Of a stretch of DNA of 26,164 nucleotides, positions 22,165 to 26,164 are shown piece by piece; the first letter of the stretch is position 1; every line of letters starts with the position of its first letter. The notes under the pieces are model-generated. The model did no database searches and was not told where the DNA came from. It saw only the letters and a list, made by a program, of their open reading frames with translations. Source of the stretch: an uncultured Oscillospiraceae bacterium. GTDB lineage: Bacteria > Bacillota > Clostridia > Oscillospirales > Acutalibacteraceae. The stretch is taken from NCBI GenBank assembly GCA_900544515.1, contig UQVI01000006.1:1-26164 (forward strand). The letters run 5' to 3'. Position numbers and translations under genes: made by a program.

Positions 22165-23064
22165 TTATAAGCCTGTGTTTTCAGCAATATACTTACGAGC
22201 CTTTACTGCATACGCAAAAGGATTTGCTTTTGCAGGGTCTTGCTCAGCCTCAACAACTACCCAGCCCTCATAATCATTTTCAGCAAGAATATCAAAAATA
22301 GGCTTAAAATCAACATCACCGTCACCCGGCACTGTGAATACACCTGCTCTTACTGCATCAAGAAAGGACATATGTTCAGGCACAACCTGATTATTATAAA
22401 CATCAAGTCTTACATCCTTAAGGTGAACGTGCTTAACTCTGTTAATATACTTCTTAAGCACAGGAACAGGGTCAATGCCTGCAAAGGTAAGGTGACCTGA
22501 ATCGAAAAGGAGATAAACAAGCTCAGGGTCAGTAAGCCCCATAAGCTTATCAATTTCCTCAACTGTCTGAACACCTGTACCCATATGATGATGAACAGTA
22601 AAATACATACCCTTTGACTTGGCGTATGCACCCATTTCGTTAAAGCCTTTGGCAACGATTTCCCACTCTTCATCTGTATAATATGGCTTTTCATCCAGGA
22701 TTGACTTGTCAAGACATCCCTGAATAGAATTACCCTGCTCAGATGCGCCGATAACCTTTGCACCTAATTTATAAAGCTTATCGCAATGCGCCTTAAAAGC
22801 CTCTATTGTCTCCTCATAAGGCTTTGAGGTTAAGAAAGAAGAGAACCATGCGTTACAAATCTGAAGTCCTCTGATATCGAGATATGGCTTTAAAACATCA
22901 GGGTCGGCAGGATATTTGTTGCCGATTTCTGAACCCTTAAAGCCTGCAAGTGCCATTTCACTTATGCACTGCTCAAATGTATTTTCAGCACCCAGATCAG
23001 GCATATCATCATTCGTCCAGCCGATTGGTGCAATAGCAAGTTTTACTTTGTTTGGATCAAGCAT
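22165..23064 (-). CDS. iolE: Myo-inosose-2 dehydratase
   Basis: A 299-residue TIM-barrel enzyme of the xylose-isomerase-like family. It dehydrates scyllo-inosose (2-keto-myo-inositol) to the cyclic dione that IolD cleaves. The start KLAIAPIGWTNDDMPDLG, the GFKGSEIGNKYPAD segment, HHHMGTGVQT, LFDSGHLTFAG and KHVHLKDVR match IolE and carry likely metal ligands (E, D, H). The length is normal. The ATG at 23064 is preferred; a TTG 18 bases upstream overlaps the AAAGG ribosome site. It is the last gene of the iolG-iolD-iolE run, 87 bases after iolD with a small palindromic repeat in that gap. Confidence 0.95.
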   Translation of the reverse strand: MLDPNKVKLAIAPIGWTNDDMPDLGAENTFEQCISEMALAGFKGSEIGNKYPADPDVLKPYLDIRGLQICNAWFSSFLTSKPYEETIEAFKAHCDKLYKLGAKVIGASEQGNSIQGCLDKSILDEKPYYTDEEWEIVAKGFNEMGAYAKSKGMYFTVHHHMGTGVQTVEEIDKLMGLTDPELVYLLFDSGHLTFAGIDPVPVLKKYINRVKHVHLKDVRLDVYNNQVVPEHMSFLDAVRAGVFTVPGDGDVDFKPIFDILAENDYEGWVVVEAEQDPAKANPFAYAVKARKYIAENTGL

Positions 23065-23099
23065 TTTGTTGTTACCTTTCAAATTTAGTAATTCATTAT

Positions 23100-23121
23100 G
23101 GGACGTCGAGGACGCCGTCCC
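23100..23121. repeat. Small GC-rich palindromic repeat (REP-like)
   Basis: GGGACG...CGTCCC arms enclose TCGAGGACGC, in otherwise AT-rich spacer between iolD and iolE. On the minus strand it reads GTAGGGGACGGCGTCC..., similar to short GC-rich palindromes scattered through Clostridia genomes. Copy number cannot be judged from one window. Confidence 0.45.
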
Positions 23122-23151
23122 CTACAAAACTTTACAAAAACAAATATAAAT

Positions 23152-25005
23152 TTAATAATCAAAAGTCTGTTTAATATGCGCCTGCATATCCTCATAGGCT
23201 GCAGCAACGGTTTCAGACTCAGATACCTCAGCTACACCGACTCTCCACCAGGACTCAAAGCCGGGTGTCATTGTCTTAGGAAGCACCTTGATATCAAAGA
23301 GACAGGAAACGGTCTGCTTCTTAGCATCCTCAAGTGCAGCACGAAGCTCGTCTGATGTGCGGCAGGTATATGATTTTGCACCATAGCCCTCTGCAATCTT
23401 TGCAAAGTCAGGGTCAATTTCAGCACCGTCAAGCATACCTGTTACCGGATTTCTTGCACGGAATACTGTACCAAAGGTATCTGTGCCCTGATTATTCTGC
23501 AGATTTTCAATACAGCCCCAGCCCATATTATCGAAGAGACAAACATTAATCTTAAGTCCTTCCTGAAGAGCTGTGTAAAGCTCGCTGTGACCCATAAGGA
23601 ATGAGCCGTCACCGCAGAAGGTGTAAACCTCAGACTCAGGCTTTGCAAGCTTGGCACCGAGAGCACCGTTAACCTCGTAACCCATATTAGAATAACCGTA
23701 TTCCATATGGTATGTGCCTCTGTCCTTTGGTCTGAAAAGTCTCTGCATATCGCCGGGAAGAGAGCCTGCTGAACCGAGTGCAATGGCATCATCGTCCATA
23801 AACTCATTGATGATACCAAGTGCAAGAGTCTGATTCAAACCACCCTCCAGCTCAGTTGAATAATACTTATCCACAATGGCATCCCACTCAGCCTTAGCGT
23901 CAGCAATCTCATTTTTATAAGCTGATTTATAACCATCACAGGAATCAATAAGAGCTGTCAGTGTTTCTCTTGCATCGGCAATCACTGCCTCTGCATCCAT
24001 TTTGAACGCATCGAATGGGCAGATATTGATACCGAGCACCTTTCTGTTTTCATTGAAAAGCCATTTTGAAGATGTAGTAAAATCTGAAAAACGGGTACCC
24101 ACACCGATAACCAGGTCAGCATCCTTAGCAATAACGTTGGCAGCCTTGCCGCCTGTTACGCCGATACCGCCTAAGTTAAGCGGATGCTTCCAGTCAATAA
24201 TGCCCTTACCTGCCTGTGTTTCGCCGATAGGGATATTGTACTTTTCGGCAAATTTCTGCAATTCCTTTTCAGCCTCGCTGTATCTTACACCGCCGCCGCA
24301 AACGATGATCGGTTTCTTTGCGGATTTGATAAGTTCGGTTGCTCTTTCAAGCTGTGATGCGGAAACAGGACGTCTGTCCAGATGCCATACACGCTTTGCA
24401 AGGAAATGCTCTGGATAATCATATGCCTCGCCCTCAACATCCTGCGGCATTGCAAGGCAGACCGCACCTGTATCAGCAGGGTCTGTAAGAACGCGCATTG
24501 CATTGAGACAAGCGGTCATAAGCTGTTCAGGTCTGTTAATTCTGTCAAAATAGTGGCATACTCCTTTAAAGGCATCTGTTACAGTTCTGCCGTAGTTATC
24601 AAAGAACTCAGCCTGCTGCAAAACAGGATCAGGCTGACGGCAGGCAAATGTATCACCCGGAAGAACAAGCAGCGGAATTCTGTTGGCTGTTGCACAGCCG
24701 CAGGCAGTTACCATATTTGTAGCACCGGGACCGATTGAAGAAACGCAGGGAATAATTGCCTTTCTGTCCATCTGCTTGGCATATGCCATAGCAGCAAGCG
24801 CCATATTCTGCTCATTTTTACCCTGATAGAATTTCAGGTTATGTCCGCCCTGCTCAAGAGCCTGACCGACACCGACAACACAGCCGTGACCGAAAATGCC
24901 GAAAATACCGTTTACAAATTTGGTTTCAACGCCGTCACATTCAATATACTGATTGTCAAGGAACTTAACAAGTGCCTGTGACATTGTAAGTCTTGTACGT
25001 TTCAT
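23152..25005 (-). CDS. iolD: 3D-(3,5/4)-trihydroxycyclohexane-1,2-dione acylhydrolase (ThDP enzyme)
   Basis: A 617-residue thiamine-diphosphate enzyme that opens the inositol-derived ring to 5-deoxyglucuronate. It has the three-domain architecture of acetolactate-synthase-like proteins. The N-terminal PYR domain carries catalytic E65 (GKNEQNM), the middle domain runs at about 215-350, and the PP domain has the ThDP motif CGDGSFLMGHSE (464-475) ending near FDNMGWG (491-497). The IolD-specific start (TMSQALVKFLDNQYIECDG) and length fit. It starts 3 bases after the iolG stop, and its GAGGG ribosome site is formed by the last iolG codons, so translation is coupled. Confidence 0.96.
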   Translation of the reverse strand: MKRTRLTMSQALVKFLDNQYIECDGVETKFVNGIFGIFGHGCVVGVGQALEQGGHNLKFYQGKNEQNMALAAMAYAKQMDRKAIIPCVSSIGPGATNMVTACGCATANRIPLLVLPGDTFACRQPDPVLQQAEFFDNYGRTVTDAFKGVCHYFDRINRPEQLMTACLNAMRVLTDPADTGAVCLAMPQDVEGEAYDYPEHFLAKRVWHLDRRPVSASQLERATELIKSAKKPIIVCGGGVRYSEAEKELQKFAEKYNIPIGETQAGKGIIDWKHPLNLGGIGVTGGKAANVIAKDADLVIGVGTRFSDFTTSSKWLFNENRKVLGINICPFDAFKMDAEAVIADARETLTALIDSCDGYKSAYKNEIADAKAEWDAIVDKYYSTELEGGLNQTLALGIINEFMDDDAIALGSAGSLPGDMQRLFRPKDRGTYHMEYGYSNMGYEVNGALGAKLAKPESEVYTFCGDGSFLMGHSELYTALQEGLKINVCLFDNMGWGCIENLQNNQGTDTFGTVFRARNPVTGMLDGAEIDPDFAKIAEGYGAKSYTCRTSDELRAALEDAKKQTVSCLFDIKVLPKTMTPGFESWWRVGVAEVSESETVAAAYEDMQAHIKQTFDY

Positions 25006-25008
25006 AAG

Positions 25009-26022
25009 TTAACCCTCGATTTCTGAAAGCTTAACAGGTCTGTTTTCCTTAACGGAAAGCTTAGCTGCAAGACCGAGACGAAGAGCCTCAAGACCGTCAT
25101 ATACAGTGGTCTGTGTCTCCTTATCATTGATAACACAGTCAATGAACTCTGTCATCTCATCTGTAAAGGACTGCATATATCTTTCAAGGAAGAAATAAAG
25201 CGGCTTGTCAGTTGTGGCACCATTTTCGTCCATAAACTCAACGTGGGTAGGTGTATCGTTGGCAGCACTTGCCTGACCCTTCTTTCCGAATACCTCAAGT
25301 CTCTGGTCATAGCCATAAGCAGCCTTACGGCAGTTATCAATAACACCGATTGCACCACTCTTAAATTTGAGGGCAACAAGTGCAGTATCAACGTCACCTG
25401 CCTCACCGATTGCAGGGTCAACGGTTACAGCAGCATTTGCATAAACCTCTTCAACCTCACCGCCGATGAAACGAGCCATATCAAAATCATGAACAGTCAT
25501 ATCAAGGAAGATACCGCCTGATACCTTAACATATGCTATTGGAGGCGGCTCAGGGTCACGTGATGTGATTTTGATTGTCTGAAGCTCGCCGATTTTGCCC
25601 TCGTTTGCAAGATTCTTTATCTGTGCAAAATTGTGGTCATAACGGCGGTTAAAGCCGATCTGAAGCTTAACACCTGCCTCATCAACGGCAGCAATAACAG
25701 CCTTGATTTTTTCAACAGTCAAATCAACAGGCTTTTCGCAGAAAATGTGCTTGCCTGCCTTAGCAGCCTCGATTGCAATATCTGCATGCGTATCTGTTGA
25801 GGAACAGATAAGGACTGCCGTAATCTCAGGATTATTTAAAATCTCGTGATAATCCTCATAATAATTTGGTATACCAAGCTCGCCTGCAACCTTCTTTGCG
25901 CCTTCAACATAAATATCAGAAATAGCAACGATTTCTGCCTGCGGAATATGGTATGTAATCGACTTTGCGTGTACCTGACCGATACGTCCGGCACCAATGA
26001 TGCCAACCTTAAGTTTTTCCAT
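25009..26022 (-). CDS. iolG: Inositol 2-dehydrogenase (Gfo/Idh/MocA family)
   Basis: A 337-residue NAD-dependent dehydrogenase that oxidises myo-inositol to scyllo-inosose, the first step of inositol use. The Rossmann loop is GIIGAGRIGQVHAKS (7-21). K97 in CEKPVD and D174/H178 in FLDMTVHDFDMARF are the expected catalytic residues, close to those of Bacillus IolG. The length is normal. The ATG follows AGAGGT at 7 bases. It is the first gene of the iol run seen here. The remaining pathway genes (iolB, iolC, iolJ, iolA and a transporter) are not in the window and may lie elsewhere. Specificity for myo-inositol over similar sugars rests on the iolD/iolE neighbours. Confidence 0.93.
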   Translation of the reverse strand: MEKLKVGIIGAGRIGQVHAKSITYHIPQAEIVAISDIYVEGAKKVAGELGIPNYYEDYHEILNNPEITAVLICSSTDTHADIAIEAAKAGKHIFCEKPVDLTVEKIKAVIAAVDEAGVKLQIGFNRRYDHNFAQIKNLANEGKIGELQTIKITSRDPEPPPIAYVKVSGGIFLDMTVHDFDMARFIGGEVEEVYANAAVTVDPAIGEAGDVDTALVALKFKSGAIGVIDNCRKAAYGYDQRLEVFGKKGQASAANDTPTHVEFMDENGATTDKPLYFFLERYMQSFTDEMTEFIDCVINDKETQTTVYDGLEALRLGLAAKLSVKENRPVKLSEIEG

Positions 26023-26083
26023 AACATTTACCTCTCAAAAATAATCTTAAGGTACTGCGCTAAAGCAGCACTCTATCGCTTAA

Positions 26084-26112
26084 ATGATAACATAACAAAT
26101 TCTATAATTCAA
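26084..26112 (-). promoter_or_regulatory. Promoter of the iolGDE operon
   Basis: On the minus strand, -35 TTGAAT (26107-26112), 17-base spacer, -10 TATCAT (26084-26089). The leader contains a weak hairpin (GTACTGC / GCAGCAC, about 26052-26071). Upstream control sites, if any, are lost beyond the contig end. Confidence 0.55.
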
Positions 26113-26118
26113 TAATAT

Positions 26119-26164
26119 CTGTCTCTTATACACATCTGACGCTGCCGACGACTAGTCGAGTGTA
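26119..26164 (+). other. Nextera i5 sequencing adapter (artifact)
   Basis: Bases 26119-26137 are the Tn5 mosaic end in reverse complement and 26138-26151 the read-1 adapter. Bases 26152-26159 (CTAGTCGA) are the reverse complement of the S513 i5 index TCGACTAG, and GTGTA starts the P5 oligo. This is not genomic. Index identity is from memory of the kit lists. Confidence 0.97.

Noticed and set aside
22053..22301. Plus-strand 82-residue frame across the MITE-like element and the iolE end
   Set aside because: It starts within the inverted-repeat element and continues antisense through iolE, with no ribosome site or recognisable motif.
1..26164. Phage island, CRISPR array, complete IS element, tRNA or rRNA genes
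   Set aside because: No repeat-spacer pattern, transposase, integrase, phage structural gene or recognisable structural RNA gene was seen on either strand apart from the riboswitch.

Overview
The window is one metagenome- or single-cell-style contig, still capped at both ends by untrimmed Illumina Nextera adapter sequence (1-46 and 26119-26164). The genomic part is 47-26118. It looks like a low-GC Gram-positive Clostridia chromosome, most likely a gut Ruminococcus/Oscillospiraceae relative. The reasons are AT-rich intergenic DNA, strong AGGAGG-type ribosome sites, sigmaA-like promoters, lipoproteins, an xPxTG-type wall-sorting signal (SPATG), and a typical Firmicutes gene set. No rRNA, tRNA, CRISPR array, prophage or complete insertion sequence was seen. 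Gene symbols rest on motif recognition only; no search was run.

Layout. (a) 47-5570, all on the minus strand: a truncated IspD/TarI-type cytidylyltransferase, then a response regulator - histidine kinase - HtrA protease operon (envelope stress), and a DUF815 AAA ATPase. (b) 5680-7625, plus: a FadR-type GntR regulator followed by ilvC. A similar semi-palindromic site lies in front of both genes, so the regulator probably controls itself and ilvC. (c) 7627-9557, plus: a MATE exporter and hypoxanthine phosphoribosyltransferase. (d) 9558-11870, plus: a cobalamin riboswitch controls a terminator and then two exported proteins. One is a DUF4430 lipoprotein resembling the transcobalamin C-terminal domain. 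The other is a helical-barrel protein with a sortase-type anchor resembling the transcobalamin N-terminal domain. I read this as a two-gene version of intrinsic factor/transcobalamin, and it is the most interesting system here.

(e) 11881-15917: an intracellular-looking GH20 hexosaminidase (minus), an unknown lipoprotein (plus) and a GH36 alpha-galactosidase-type enzyme (plus). (f) 15938-17665, plus: an Rrf2/IscR-type Fe-S regulator with a perfect palindrome at its promoter, tRNA t6A dehydratase TcdA, and glycerol-3-phosphate cytidylyltransferase TagD. (g) 17678-20709, minus: an ACT/HTH protein, homoserine dehydrogenase and aspartate kinase, the aspartate-to-threonine/methionine/lysine branch. 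(h) 20753-22020, plus: an AI-2E family permease. (i) 22025-22161: a 137-bp MITE-like element with 19-bp terminal inverted repeats and an internal hairpin. (j) 22165-26112, minus: iolG-iolD-iolE for myo-inositol breakdown, with a small GC-rich palindrome between iolD and iolE. The promoter lies just inside the right contig end.

The only stretch over 300 bases without a gene is 9558-9878, which holds the riboswitch and its terminator. All other gaps are short and hold the promoters, terminators and repeats listed below.
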